A stretch of DNA of 64,000 nt from Chloroflexota bacterium (GTDB lineage: Bacteria; Chloroflexota; Dehalococcoidia; Lucifugimonadales; SAR202-VII-2): positions 372,001 to 436,000 of the forward strand of contig QEVV01000002.1 of assembly GCA_003228115.1 (NCBI GenBank), read 5' to 3'. Position 1 is the stretch's first letter, and each line of letters opens with the position of its first letter. The position numbers and the translations under genes were made by a program. Below the pieces are notes generated by a model. The model worked only from the letters and a program-made list of their open reading frames with translations. It made no database searches and had not been told where the DNA came from. Shown here piece by piece: positions 19,608-27,998 of the stretch.

Positions 19608-20261
19608 GTGGCTGAAGATCACGCAGGGCAGTCGATCCCGTATCCGCCGCACTTCTTTAAGCGTCAGGATGAAGGAGATGACGAGCAATTCTATGACCAA
19701 CCCCGGCTGGTCGTGCATATCGACGACCACGCCATCGCTGCGATCGGAGCATATTTTCAGAGGGCGTTGCCGCAGGGAGGAGTGCTGCTGGACCTGATGA
19801 GCAGTTGGCGGTCGCACCTGCCTGAAGGCTTTCCAAAAGCGAAGTTGGTGGGCCTTGGCCTCAATGCCGTGGAGTTGGCCGAAAATCCGCAACTTGACGA
19901 GCGGGTAGTTCACAACGTGAACACCAACCCTGCGCTCTCCCTTGATGACGCTTCATTCGACGCAGCGATGGTGACGGTATCGATTCAGTACATGACCAAA
20001 CCCGTTGAGTTGTTCAGCGAGGTTGGGCGCGTGCTGAAGCCGGGCGCCGCCTTTCACGTCATCTACTCCAACCGGATGTTTCCCACCAAGGCAATCCTGG
20101 CGTGGCAAGCTGCCGATGACGACCAGCGAGCGCAGCTTATCGGTTCCTACTTCCAGAACTCCGGGGGTTGGGAGACGCCGGAGCTGGAGGACGTTAGCCC
20201 AGCCCTGGGCTTCCCTACCGATCCTGTTTATGTCGTCACGGCTAGGCGTGTGCAAGAGTGA
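19608..20261 (+). CDS. SAM-dependent methyltransferase-like protein
   Basis: A 217-residue protein with a class I methyltransferase fold. VLLDLMSSWRSHLPEG takes the place of SAM motif I but has no glycine-rich loop, LVGLGLNAVELAENP corresponds to motif II, and SFDAAMVTVSIQYMTKPVELFSEVGRVLKPG is a clear motif IV-V region. The weakened motif I makes SAM binding uncertain. The GTG start at 19608 follows AAGGAGGAG. The gene is divergent from tsaD and stands alone. The substrate is unknown. Confidence 0.7.
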   Translation: MAEDHAGQSIPYPPHFFKRQDEGDDEQFYDQPRLVVHIDDHAIAAIGAYFQRALPQGGVLLDLMSSWRSHLPEGFPKAKLVGLGLNAVELAENPQLDERVVHNVNTNPALSLDDASFDAAMVTVSIQYMTKPVELFSEVGRVLKPGAAFHVIYSNRMFPTKAILAWQAADDDQRAQLIGSYFQNSGGWETPELEDVSPALGFPTDPVYVVTARRVQE

Positions 20262-20313
20262 CTGATATGGGTCGCTTTGCCCGGCGCTTGCCTTGTGATA
20301 AGGTTTTGCGAGC

Positions 20314-20340
20314 AAGAGGGTTCGGGTAACCCTCTTATAG
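20314..20340 (+). other. Hairpin before the epimerase gene
   Basis: Stem 20314-20322 with 20328-20336 and a five-base loop. It could end the upstream methyltransferase transcript or lie in the leader of the epimerase gene; there is no clear T tract. Confidence 0.35.
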
Positions 20341-20367
20341 GCGCAGATCAAGGAGGGTTTGACGTTG

Positions 20368-21393
20368 ATGTTCGAGGAAATCGGTAAGAAGCTGGCAGGC
20401 GAGCGCGTCCTAGTTTGCGGAGGGGCAGGGTTTGTAGGCAGCCAACTGGTTAGGGAGCTCCTAAGCGTGGGGGCCACCGTTTGCGTCTACGACAGCTTCT
20501 TTCATGGAAGGCGAGAAAACCTGGCGGACATCTGGGACAATATTCAACTCATCGTCGGTGACCTCCTAGATGAGTGGAAACTTTCGCAAGCGTTCAAAGA
20601 CTTTAAGCCTGACTGGGTATTCAATTTGGTTGGGGACACGTACGTGCCCTCCGCTTATGACGTTCCCAAGCGGTTCTTTCGAACGAATGTTGAGGGCAAC
20701 ATCAACGTCCTCATGGCCTGCCGCATGTTCGACGTAAAGAAGGTCCTTTACGTTTCCTCAACAGAGGTCTATGGCGAGGCTGTCTTTGTCCCGATGACTG
20801 AAGAACACCCGCTGAATCCTGTGAATACCTATGCCGTAAGCAAACTGGCCGCAGACCGCGTCTGCCACACGTTCTTCCTTGAGCACAACGTCCCTGTGAT
20901 TATTGCCCGAATCTACAACGCTTACGGCCCCCGCGAAACGCTGCCGTATGTTATTCCTGAGATCATTACCCAATTGGACAAGAGCAACGTTATTCAGCTA
21001 GGCAACATCAAGGCGCGGCGGGACTTCACCTACGTCCGGGACACGGTTCGTGGCCTCATATCTGCGTTGGCATCAGACATCCCCAATGGAGAGGTGGTGA
21101 ACGTAGGTTCCAATGTGACCTACTCAGTCGAAGAGTTGGTGGCTATAGCGGCGGAAACCATGGATCGCCCGGACTACCGGATTGAGATCGACCCGAAGCG
21201 CATGAGGCGGTACGATATCCAGGAGTTCCGCTGTGACTATACCAAGCTAAACAAGGCTACCGGCTGGGCGCCCGAAGTTGATATTCACGACGGGATGCGG
21301 CGGACCGTCGACTGGTTCAACGATCACGGAAGGAAATGGTCATGGGAAGAGTGGAGCAGCGGGACGATACTTTTCGATGGGTCAGGGGGCTAA
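20368..21393 (+). CDS. NAD-dependent epimerase/dehydratase (extended SDR)
   Basis: An extended short-chain dehydrogenase of 341 residues, acting on a nucleotide sugar. The NAD site is VCGGAGFVGSQLV, the catalytic triad Ser-Tyr-Lys appears in YVSSTEVYG and NTYAVSKLAADR, and the region RIYNAYGPRETLPYVIPEI with RRDFTYVRDTVRG is typical of UDP-glucose epimerases and GDP-sugar dehydratases. The ATG at 20368 follows AAGGAGG; a TTG at 20359 is also open. Unlike the two paralogs at 26.0 and 35.7 kb, this one keeps the catalytic YxxxK. The exact sugar substrate cannot be read from sequence. Confidence 0.85.
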   Translation: MFEEIGKKLAGERVLVCGGAGFVGSQLVRELLSVGATVCVYDSFFHGRRENLADIWDNIQLIVGDLLDEWKLSQAFKDFKPDWVFNLVGDTYVPSAYDVPKRFFRTNVEGNINVLMACRMFDVKKVLYVSSTEVYGEAVFVPMTEEHPLNPVNTYAVSKLAADRVCHTFFLEHNVPVIIARIYNAYGPRETLPYVIPEIITQLDKSNVIQLGNIKARRDFTYVRDTVRGLISALASDIPNGEVVNVGSNVTYSVEELVAIAAETMDRPDYRIEIDPKRMRRYDIQEFRCDYTKLNKATGWAPEVDIHDGMRRTVDWFNDHGRKWSWEEWSSGTILFDGSGG

Positions 21394-21421
21394 GGACGGA
21401 AACCGCCCACCACCAATGATT

Positions 21422-22192
21422 TCAGGCAGGCTTCTTGCCTAGCAAGAGTCCATAGCTAGCTTTCCCTTCCTCAGCTAGTTCGCGCGCCCGCTTTACCGCC
21501 CGCAGCGCCCCGTCGACATCCAGGCCATCGGGCAAGGGAAGTTTTCCCAGTCCCATTGCGAGCTTGACGCCCACCAGCCTGGACTTGGCCCCTTCGATGT
21601 ACTCCACCAGGGCTTCCCGGTGGTCCTCCCAATCCAAATCGACGAAGCCCGCCTCTGTGGCAAGGCCCATTAGGCGCTCCTTGTCGACTGCCCCGCCAAT
21701 GCAAGCGACGTAAGCGGCTACGCTCTGAAGCTCTTGGGGTAATCCTTCGACGTCCAGGACAACGTCAGCGATCCCCAGCCGGCCGCCGGGCTTGAGACAG
21801 CGGTACATCTCAGACAAAGCGGTGGCCTTGTCTGGAAAGAGGCAGAGGGAGCACTCGCAGACCGCGGCGTCGAATTGATCGTCTCGGAACGGCAAGGCTT
21901 CCGCATCGGCCTGGACCGCTGTGGCCCCCTTGGGGGCGCCCTCCACCTGGAGATCAACACCAACGACCGAAGCTCCGCTTTCTTCCAATATCCGAGCGCT
22001 ATCGCCGCGCCCGGAAGCGACGTCGAGCACGAGGTCGTCGGCCCGTGGGTTAAGGAGAGTGGCGAGCCTGCGGGTGAGTGCCTCCCCTCCGGGATGCAGC
22101 GAGCCACCGAGCAGCCATCCAATCCAGTCATTAGCGTAGAAAGAGGCGCAGCAGGCCTTCAGGTCGGACGGAGCTAAATCGAGCGTGGTCAC
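21422..22192 (-). CDS. SAM-dependent methyltransferase paired with radical SAM enzyme
   Basis: A class I methyltransferase of 256 residues. Motif I is VLDVASGRGDSARIL, motif II VVGVDLQ, and the later motifs are FDAAVCECSLCLFPDKATALSEMYRCLKPGGRL. A Cys pair lies at the N-terminus (LKACCASFY) and other Cys residues are in CECSLC. These recall arsenite methyltransferases but do not match the ArsM pattern well. Its start overlaps the stop of the upstream radical SAM gene by 4 bases, so the two proteins are made together and probably act in one pathway. The substrate is unknown. Confidence 0.8.
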   Translation of the reverse strand: MTTLDLAPSDLKACCASFYANDWIGWLLGGSLHPGGEALTRRLATLLNPRADDLVLDVASGRGDSARILEESGASVVGVDLQVEGAPKGATAVQADAEALPFRDDQFDAAVCECSLCLFPDKATALSEMYRCLKPGGRLGIADVVLDVEGLPQELQSVAAYVACIGGAVDKERLMGLATEAGFVDLDWEDHREALVEYIEGAKSRLVGVKLAMGLGKLPLPDGLDVDGALRAVKRARELAEEGKASYGLLLGKKPA

Positions 22193-23607
22193 GGTCTTGT
22201 GACCGCGATGGGGCTGAGGCTGGCCCGCACTTGCTCCCGATAGCCCACGCTGTTGTAAGCGCAGAAGGGAATCATCCGTCCGTCAGGGACAAGGACGCCA
22301 ACGCAGCACTTCATAAGCTGTTTCAGGTCCATGGTGTAGGGATCCGCGAAGGACTGGATGACTATCATGAAGACCTTTTCTTTCAGGTCGGCGACGGTGA
22401 CAGGCCACGCTGAGACATCGCAAGCGGCGCACTGGAGGTCGTAGGCCGTCTTGTCCGACCCTGGAACCGCTGAGGCCGACCACAGGGCCTCCAGCGCCCT
22501 CCGGACATCCAGAGAGGGGTCGGGCAATGTGCGGTTGGAAACGTAGTCCAGGTAGTCGTCAACGTCCAGAACCCTCGGTAGCGGGGTTACTTCGTCGCCG
22601 TCGATGTAGGCATAGGTCGCCACCCGGCACGACGGATGGCAGCAGGGCACCGGCACGAAGTCATCGGAGCGGAACATGCCTTTTGTTTGATCGGCGATGC
22701 CCTTGATGACATCAGGGATCGTGGTCCTGTCCATGGGGTCGAAATCGACGTAGCGGCCTGCGTGGGTAACCGGCTGAAAGGCGACGCCGCGCACCGCAGG
22801 ATGCTTGATGCCGAACTCCACGATTGCGCCAACTTCGTGGTCGTTGACGCCCTTCTCGATGGCAGGGACCAAGATGGCGTCAATGCCCGCCTCAGCCATG
22901 CGGTCGAGGGCCAGCAGCTTATCCTTCAGCAGCGCCTTGCCGCGAATGATTTTGGACGTCCGCTCTTCAAAGCCATCGAACTGCAGATAGACGACGGGGT
23001 TGGCTTCCTTGAGGCCTTCTAGGAAACGGTCGTCCCGGGCAATACGGATGCCGTTGGTGTTGATCATCACATGACGGATGCCCTTGGCTTTCGCCAGTGT
23101 CACCATCTCCAAAATCTGCGGGTGGATCGTAGGCTCGCCACCGCTGAATTGCACGACTTCTGCCTCACCCTCCAGCTCAATGAACCGGTCCAGCATCCCG
23201 TCCACTTGCTCCATCGTCAGCGAGTAGCCGGGGCCGGCATCAGCGAAGCAGATGGGGCAGTCCAGGTTGCAGTGACTGTTGACCTCAATCAGGGCCAAGC
23301 AAGTGTGTTGCTGATGCTGAGGACACAGGCCGCAGTCGGTGGGGCAGCCGTCGACGATTTCCGTCGAGTAGGCGAGGGGCATGGAGCCAGGCTTGTTGTA
23401 CTTCAGAGAATTGACGTAGTGCTCAGCGTCCGAGCTTACTAGGGCTTCGAACCAGCCGTGGTCAGGACAGCGCTTCTTCATGATCACACGGCCATCTTTG
23501 AGCAAGATCTGGGCGTCGATTGTTTGTTTGCAGGTTGGGCAGATACTGCGCGTCAGTTCATAGAAGATGTAATCGGCGTCTCGCCGCCGCGGGCTTGTGA
23601 TGGTCAT
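22189..23607 (-). CDS. Radical SAM protein of the COG1964/Tes-like type
   Basis: A radical SAM enzyme of 472 residues rich in cysteines. CPTC (23-26) and Cys47 form a rubredoxin-like N-terminal site; a first cluster motif is C88-x3-C92-x2-C95 with C103; the radical SAM triad is C113-x3-C117-x2-C120 (SHCNLDCPIC). C-terminal Cys groups (PCCHPSC, CAAC, KCC) suggest another auxiliary cluster. This layout is that of the MJ0619/COG1964 group, which includes pterin methylases and archaeal tetraether lipid synthase (Tes). The ATG at 23607 follows GGAGAAAG; the longer frame is unsupported. It is coupled to a methyltransferase. Whether it forms C-C bonds in lipids or modifies another substrate cannot be told from sequence alone. 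Confidence 0.82.
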   Translation of the reverse strand: MTITSPRRRDADYIFYELTRSICPTCKQTIDAQILLKDGRVIMKKRCPDHGWFEALVSSDAEHYVNSLKYNKPGSMPLAYSTEIVDGCPTDCGLCPQHQQHTCLALIEVNSHCNLDCPICFADAGPGYSLTMEQVDGMLDRFIELEGEAEVVQFSGGEPTIHPQILEMVTLAKAKGIRHVMINTNGIRIARDDRFLEGLKEANPVVYLQFDGFEERTSKIIRGKALLKDKLLALDRMAEAGIDAILVPAIEKGVNDHEVGAIVEFGIKHPAVRGVAFQPVTHAGRYVDFDPMDRTTIPDVIKGIADQTKGMFRSDDFVPVPCCHPSCRVATYAYIDGDEVTPLPRVLDVDDYLDYVSNRTLPDPSLDVRRALEALWSASAVPGSDKTAYDLQCAACDVSAWPVTVADLKEKVFMIVIQSFADPYTMDLKQLMKCCVGVLVPDGRMIPFCAYNSVGYREQVRASLSPIAVTRP

Positions 23608-23713
23608 GCGGACTTTCTCCGTTGGAGGGGGGGCTTTCAAGCCTTGAGATGCCGGGAAGGGCCAGGGGGTGTGGAGGTAAGGGCGGCTCGTTCGAGCCAC
23701 ACTTTGGGCTCGC

Positions 23714-24994
23714 TTATCTTGGCGACCAAACACCCAAGGTTCCTTCAGCAAGGAACCTTGGGTCTTCTTCTCCGGCAGTATCCAGAAGGATAATGGCTGA
23801 GGGCTGACCTCGTGGCATCTCTATGGTCCTGCCGGCCACCACCACGTAGCGGCTGTCCGGTGACCATGGGCCGTGGGAATAGGCGAACTGGTCGAAGAAG
23901 AGGAGCAGGCCAGTGTTGTCCGGCGAGTGGCGCATCGGAGCAAGCAGGGTGTGCTCGTCACTGGGCAGGTCGTAGGCCCACCACTCCAGGGCTGGTATGG
24001 ACCGGTTCTCCTTGACGTAGGCAATCTTCTGGCTGTCGGGAGACCAGAAGAAGGCGAACACTTCCTCGGTTTTGATGTCCTGCTTCTCCAAGGTTTCCGC
24101 ATCGATGAGCGAGAGTCCAGACTGCCCTCCGGGTTTGGTTGGCAGTTCGCTTAGGCCAATGTGCTTTCCGTCCGGGGACCAATGAAAAGCGTGGTCGCCG
24201 GTGATGGGTATCAATACCTGTTTCCCCTCTCCGTCAGCCTCAGCTAGCACGAGAGATCCGCCTTCGAATTCATCGTCGGCGATGATGTAACGCTCGCCGG
24301 TGGGGTCCCAGGAGGGGGCGCGGTAGCTGTTGGTGATCTGTGGAAGCTCAGTGACGTGCTCTTCTGCTGAGAGGTCAATAAGCTTGTGGCCTTCGATGTG
24401 ATGGACGATGGCGCGGGTCCCGTCAGGCGACCAGGAATAGTACAGAGGCGCTCTGAATAGGTCCTCCTGGACGAGGTCGCTGCCGTCGGCGTTGACCGTG
24501 TGGAAGGTGATCTCGCGGTCTACTCCGGCGAGGAAGCTAAGTCGTTCGCTGGAGGCCCATAGGGTGTAGTGCGGAATGATCGGTGTGTAGGAGATTGGCC
24601 CTGTATCTTCCAAGGGGTTGGAGAACACTTCTTTGACTGATTGTGCCTGGATGTCGGTCACGAAGAGGCGCATCTCGAACTGCAGAGAACCACGGTCACG
24701 GAAGGATGAAAAGGCGAGCTTGGTGGCGTCAGGCGACCAGGTGGGCCAACTGTAGCTGACCTCGCTCTCCTGCGACGGAGGGGCGGCGAGGAGAGACACC
24801 ACCAAACCTGAAGTCTCAGGAGATACCCGTTTCCGGCCGGTACCATCGCGGGCGATGGTGTAGATGTGGCCGTCTACCCCCGAGTAGGCGATGAGGTCGA
24901 CAGGAGGTAAAGGCGTTGGTGTCGGAGTTTCGCTGGAGCAGGCGCTGAGTAAGAGCAAGCCCAGGGCTGATAGCAGAACCGCCCATAGAGCCAA
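23714..24994 (-). CDS. TolB-like beta-propeller lipoprotein
   Basis: A secreted lipoprotein of about 426 residues. A hydrophobic segment ends in LLLLSAC (lipobox), followed by a short Thr/Pro linker. The body has repeats of the WD40-like/TolB propeller type, each with a W-S-P-D core: WPTWSPDATKLAFS, YSWSPDGTRAIV, FHWSPDGKHIGLS, FFWSPDSQKIAYV and HGPWSPDSRYVVV. Such propellers bind proteins or act as sensors at the cell surface. The TTG at 24994 is the first common start, but an Arg-rich stretch lies just upstream in frame, so translation may start earlier at a rare codon. A 14-bp inverted repeat sits in the last 17 codons. Confidence 0.8.
   Translation of the reverse strand: MALWAVLLSALGLLLLSACSSETPTPTPLPPVDLIAYSGVDGHIYTIARDGTGRKRVSPETSGLVVSLLAAPPSQESEVSYSWPTWSPDATKLAFSSFRDRGSLQFEMRLFVTDIQAQSVKEVFSNPLEDTGPISYTPIIPHYTLWASSERLSFLAGVDREITFHTVNADGSDLVQEDLFRAPLYYSWSPDGTRAIVHHIEGHKLIDLSAEEHVTELPQITNSYRAPSWDPTGERYIIADDEFEGGSLVLAEADGEGKQVLIPITGDHAFHWSPDGKHIGLSELPTKPGGQSGLSLIDAETLEKQDIKTEEVFAFFWSPDSQKIAYVKENRSIPALEWWAYDLPSDEHTLLAPMRHSPDNTGLLLFFDQFAYSHGPWSPDSRYVVVAGRTIEMPRGQPSAIILLDTAGEEDPRFLAEGTLGVWSPR
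23732..23763 (-). repeat. Perfect inverted repeat within coding 3' end
   Basis: Arms 23732-23745 and 23750-23763, 14 bp each with a four-base loop CAGC, lying inside the final codons of the propeller lipoprotein gene. It resembles a terminator that doubles as coding sequence; the following bases have only a short T run. Confidence 0.55.
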
Positions 24995-25156
24995 CGGCCT
25001 GCGGCGGCCACGGGTTGCAGCGGTAGTGCGTCTTTCTAAAGCTGGTCGGTCGATGATGATACGCGCCTCGCATGCAATGAAGCAGTCTCTGTTGCACGGC
25101 GTGAATTTCTGCCACCCACCCCAAGTGCGCCAACCAGCGCAATTCGGCTCAGCGGC

Positions 25157-26008
25157 CTAGATCGCCACGTCCAAGCTTATGTCCAAGCCCTTCGCAGAAT
25201 GAGTCAGTGCCCCGGAAGAAATGATGTCCACGCCGCTTTCGGCTACGGCCCGGACATTGTCGAGCGTGATCCCGCCGGAGGCCTCCGTGCGCGCCTTGCC
25301 TTTGCACAACGCCACGCCCCGCTTCATCTGTTCGGGCGTCATGTTGTCGAAGAGAATGATATCGGCGCCACCATCCAGGGCAGCCTGTACCTGTTCGAGC
25401 GTGTCCGCTTCTACCTCGACGGTGATGGTGTGAGGCGCCTTGGCCTTGGCCTGCCGCACGACCTCGGATACTGACATACCCTCGCGGGCCAGCGATGCTA
25501 TGTGGTTGTCTTTGATCAGGATGCCGTCTCCCAGGCTCTTCCGGTGGTTGTTGCCTCCGCCTACGCGGACCGAATAGGTCTGGAGCGCCCGCAGGCCGGG
25601 GAGCGTCTTGCGCGTGTGGACGACGCTCACGTCGAATCCCTGCACCGCGTCCACGAACTTCGCCGTCTCTGTGGCAATACCGCTCATGTGCTGCACGAAG
25701 TTTAGGGCCACGCGTTCGGCCATGAGGATGCTGGCCATCGGCCCGGAGATCTCGGCGATGACATCCCCTTTGGCAAGGCGGTCGCCGTCTGCCTTGCGAG
25801 GGCTGCAGGTGATCGAAGGATCGACCCTGCGAAAGACATCCAGGGCCACGCCGAGACCCGCCAAAACACCAGCGCCCTTGGCGACAAACGTTCCCGAGGC
25901 GATGACGGTGGGAGCAACAAGTATCTCAGTGGTGGGATCGCCCAGGGCCAGGTCTTCCTCCAAGGCCCTGTCGATGATGGCGTCTACTTCCGTTTGCAGC
26001 AGGAACAT
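25157..26008 (-). CDS. nadC: Nicotinate-nucleotide pyrophosphorylase
   Basis: Quinolinate phosphoribosyltransferase, 283 residues, forming nicotinate mononucleotide from quinolinate and PRPP in de novo NAD synthesis. Diagnostic stretches are EDLALGDPTTE near the N-terminus, ERVALNFVQHMSGIAT, HTRKTLPGLR (substrate-binding Arg/Lys), GGGNNHRKSL and ILIKDNHI, and the C-terminal EASGGITLDNV. The ATG at 26008 follows AGGAGGA. nadA and nadB are not nearby. It lies 25 bases after an epimerase gene on the same strand, likely in one transcript. Confidence 0.94.
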   Translation of the reverse strand: MFLLQTEVDAIIDRALEEDLALGDPTTEILVAPTVIASGTFVAKGAGVLAGLGVALDVFRRVDPSITCSPRKADGDRLAKGDVIAEISGPMASILMAERVALNFVQHMSGIATETAKFVDAVQGFDVSVVHTRKTLPGLRALQTYSVRVGGGNNHRKSLGDGILIKDNHIASLAREGMSVSEVVRQAKAKAPHTITVEVEADTLEQVQAALDGGADIILFDNMTPEQMKRGVALCKGKARTEASGGITLDNVRAVAESGVDIISSGALTHSAKGLDISLDVAI

Positions 26009-26032
26009 GGGGGCCGATCCTCCTCAAAGGTG

Positions 26033-26974
26033 CTACTGGGGGTTGCCGGCCTTCAGCCACTCGGCGTAGTCGGCGACGCCCCGCTCTATATCATAAGTCG
26101 GAGCGTAGCCGACGTCTTCCTTGGCCCGTGTGTTGTCCATGACGACGCCCGTCTTGCCCGCAGGGCTCAGCCCCGCCTGGAGCGGTGCATCGAATCCAGG
26201 CACTGCTTTCTGTACAGCGGCCAGTATTTGCGTGTTATTGAACCCCTGGCCGCCGCCAAGGTTGTAGATGCGGTGATTCAGCTTTGGTGCTGTGGCCAAC
26301 TGGGCGACGCCCTTCGCCAAGTCTTTGACATAGCACCAGTCCGCCTCGTCGTCTGTAAAGGGGACGCCTGCGGCGTAGTCTGGCTCGGCGCTCTTCACTG
26401 CGGCGTGCGTGAGGCGGCTGGGCAGGTTGAACATGCTGTAGTACATGGGCCCGTAGATGCTGCCTATGCGCAGGGAGGCGACGTTCAGGCTCGTACGGTC
26501 TCCGTAGTGGAGGGCCAGGGTCTCCATCGCCTTCTTGAAAGCTTCGACCTGGTTCTTAGACTCGATGGGAAGAAGGTCGCTTTCGCTGTAGGGGCCCTGG
26601 GCCAAACCTGTGTACACCGACACTGAGCTGGCCAGCAGCAGGCGGGGAACCTCGTTGATCCGGGATGCCTCCAGGAGGTTCAGCAGGCCGACGGTGTAGA
26701 CCTGCATATCGCCGCGGGGCGTAGCGCCTCGTACAGGAGGGGCGACCAGGCTGATGATCGCGTCCACCTTGTGACGCCGCACCACCTCTTGCACCTCATA
26801 GGTGTTGGTCACGTCCATGCTGTCGATGGTTATCCGCTTGCCGATCTCATCCTTGAGAAAGTCCGGCTCGCGGCGTGCTCGGTGCTGGGTCAGCACCACA
26901 TCCTGGCCCATATCCAGGAGGCTCCGGGCCGTGTGCAGGCCAATGAACCCCATTCCACCAGTGATCAGGATCAT
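26033..26974 (-). CDS. Epimerase-like SDR lacking catalytic Tyr (paralog A)
   Basis: An NAD-binding extended SDR of 313 residues with the N-terminal site ITGGMGFIGLHTA. Ser is present in LLASSVSVY. At the place of the YxxxK motif the sequence reads NQVEAFKKAMETL, so by eye Val stands where Tyr is expected while Lys is kept. The rest resembles nucleotide-sugar epimerases (SIYGPMYYSMFNLPSRL, WCYVKDLAKGVAQL, RIYNLGGG). The ATG at 26974 follows AGGGGGT. A close paralog is at 35656-36585; the two bracket the 28-35 kb catabolic block. Substrate and activity are unknown. Confidence 0.82.
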   Translation of the reverse strand: MILITGGMGFIGLHTARSLLDMGQDVVLTQHRARREPDFLKDEIGKRITIDSMDVTNTYEVQEVVRRHKVDAIISLVAPPVRGATPRGDMQVYTVGLLNLLEASRINEVPRLLLASSVSVYTGLAQGPYSESDLLPIESKNQVEAFKKAMETLALHYGDRTSLNVASLRIGSIYGPMYYSMFNLPSRLTHAAVKSAEPDYAAGVPFTDDEADWCYVKDLAKGVAQLATAPKLNHRIYNLGGGQGFNNTQILAAVQKAVPGFDAPLQAGLSPAGKTGVVMDNTRAKEDVGYAPTYDIERGVADYAEWLKAGNPQ

Positions 26975-27075
26975 GGCTAACCCCCTGAAGTCGAGTGCAG
27001 CACGCGGCGCATGAGGCATGATACTGCGGAGTCCGGCGAACGGGAAGTGAGAGCGTATAAACGGCGGATCGATTG

Positions 27076-27117
27076 AAAAAAAGAATAGCCCCCGGATTGC
27101 CGGGGGCTATTCTTTTT
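27076..27117 (-). terminator. Bidirectional terminator
   Basis: An 18-bp stem (arms about 27078-27095 and 27100-27117) with a four-base loop ATTG. T runs follow on both strands. It follows the secreted-protein gene on the minus strand. Confidence 0.9.
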
Positions 27118-27135
27118 ACATTCCATGTCGTACGC

Positions 27136-27753
27136 CTAGCGGCGGATACTCCTACACTTGGGATCTTCAGCGAGCAGGGAGTCGCCGTGGGCCAAATGAG
27201 CGTTAACCGCGTTCCCGGAGACGCTGATGACCACAACGGGATTCTGGCTGCGGCTGGTGCCGGTAGCGTGGCATACGTCAACCTTGTCCGGCTTGCCGCT
27301 ATTAACAACGATGTTGTCAATGTAGGCTCCGTCTGAACTTATCCTGACGGACGTGACACCAGTCCAATTGAGTGTAGCGGTGCCCTCAGTAGTTACTGAA
27401 ATGAAATGGCCTTGGGGCGTTTTGAGCTTAACTGATCCACCAAACCCTGCGCGCCGGATGTCATCGAGGTCGATGCTTGTGAAATCGAAGGTGGCTCCAC
27501 CCATGTGGACATCAAGGTACCGCCTGCGCACGACCTGCGCTTCCAGTTCTCCGTCGGGCTCTATGTCCCAGAGAAATATGTTCACAGAACCGGTAATCGT
27601 GACACCAGCCTCTTCGTAAGTTGTCGGTGAGGTCAGGACGCCGTTATCAAAGGTGACCGTTGCTCCGCTGCTGGGCTTGGCCAGGGCCATGCCGGTGACG
27701 CTGAGCGCGGCCAGCGCTACGAGCGCCAGAACGATCCATAAACGCTTTGTCAT
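27136..27753 (-). CDS. Secreted protein with HxxHGD-type C-terminal motif
   Basis: A 205-residue protein with a classical signal peptide: Lys-Arg at 3-4, hydrophobic 6-22 and an Ala-x-Ala-type site near ALA-KPS. The mature middle part is beta-rich and unrecognised. The C-terminus reads KVDVCHATGTSRSQNPVVV followed by NAHLAHGDSLL, a short Cys/His motif seen at the end of many secreted bacterial proteins, function unknown. The gene stands alone and is divergent from the amidohydrolase genes. No enzyme activity can be assigned. Confidence 0.75.
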   Translation of the reverse strand: MTKRLWIVLALVALAALSVTGMALAKPSSGATVTFDNGVLTSPTTYEEAGVTITGSVNIFLWDIEPDGELEAQVVRRRYLDVHMGGATFDFTSIDLDDIRRAGFGGSVKLKTPQGHFISVTTEGTATLNWTGVTSVRISSDGAYIDNIVVNSGKPDKVDVCHATGTSRSQNPVVVISVSGNAVNAHLAHGDSLLAEDPKCRSIRR

Positions 27754-27926
27754 AGTTGTGCTCCTGTTCTTGCGCCAGAGATTGGAAAGCGGAAGAGAAT
27801 CGTAAGCGTTTGGAGTGAGATGTCAAGTAGGAAACCTCTAGGACATCTGAGCCTCGTCCGATTGTGCGTAACCAAGAGGGCTGTTAGCGCAAGGGGCCCA
27901 GAGCAGACCGGTGGTGGCGCTCTACC

Positions 27927-27954
27927 TTGACGCTCAAACCTCAAAGCCTATAAT
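27927..27954 (+). promoter_or_regulatory. Promoter of the 28-35 kb catabolic block
   Basis: -35 TTGACG (27927-27932), 16-base spacer, and consensus -10 TATAAT (27949-27954), about 40 bases before the first amidohydrolase start. Confidence 0.7.
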
Positions 27955-27998
27955 GACTTGTGCCTAGAATGGAGTCGCCAAAAAGGGGGAATTGGCTT

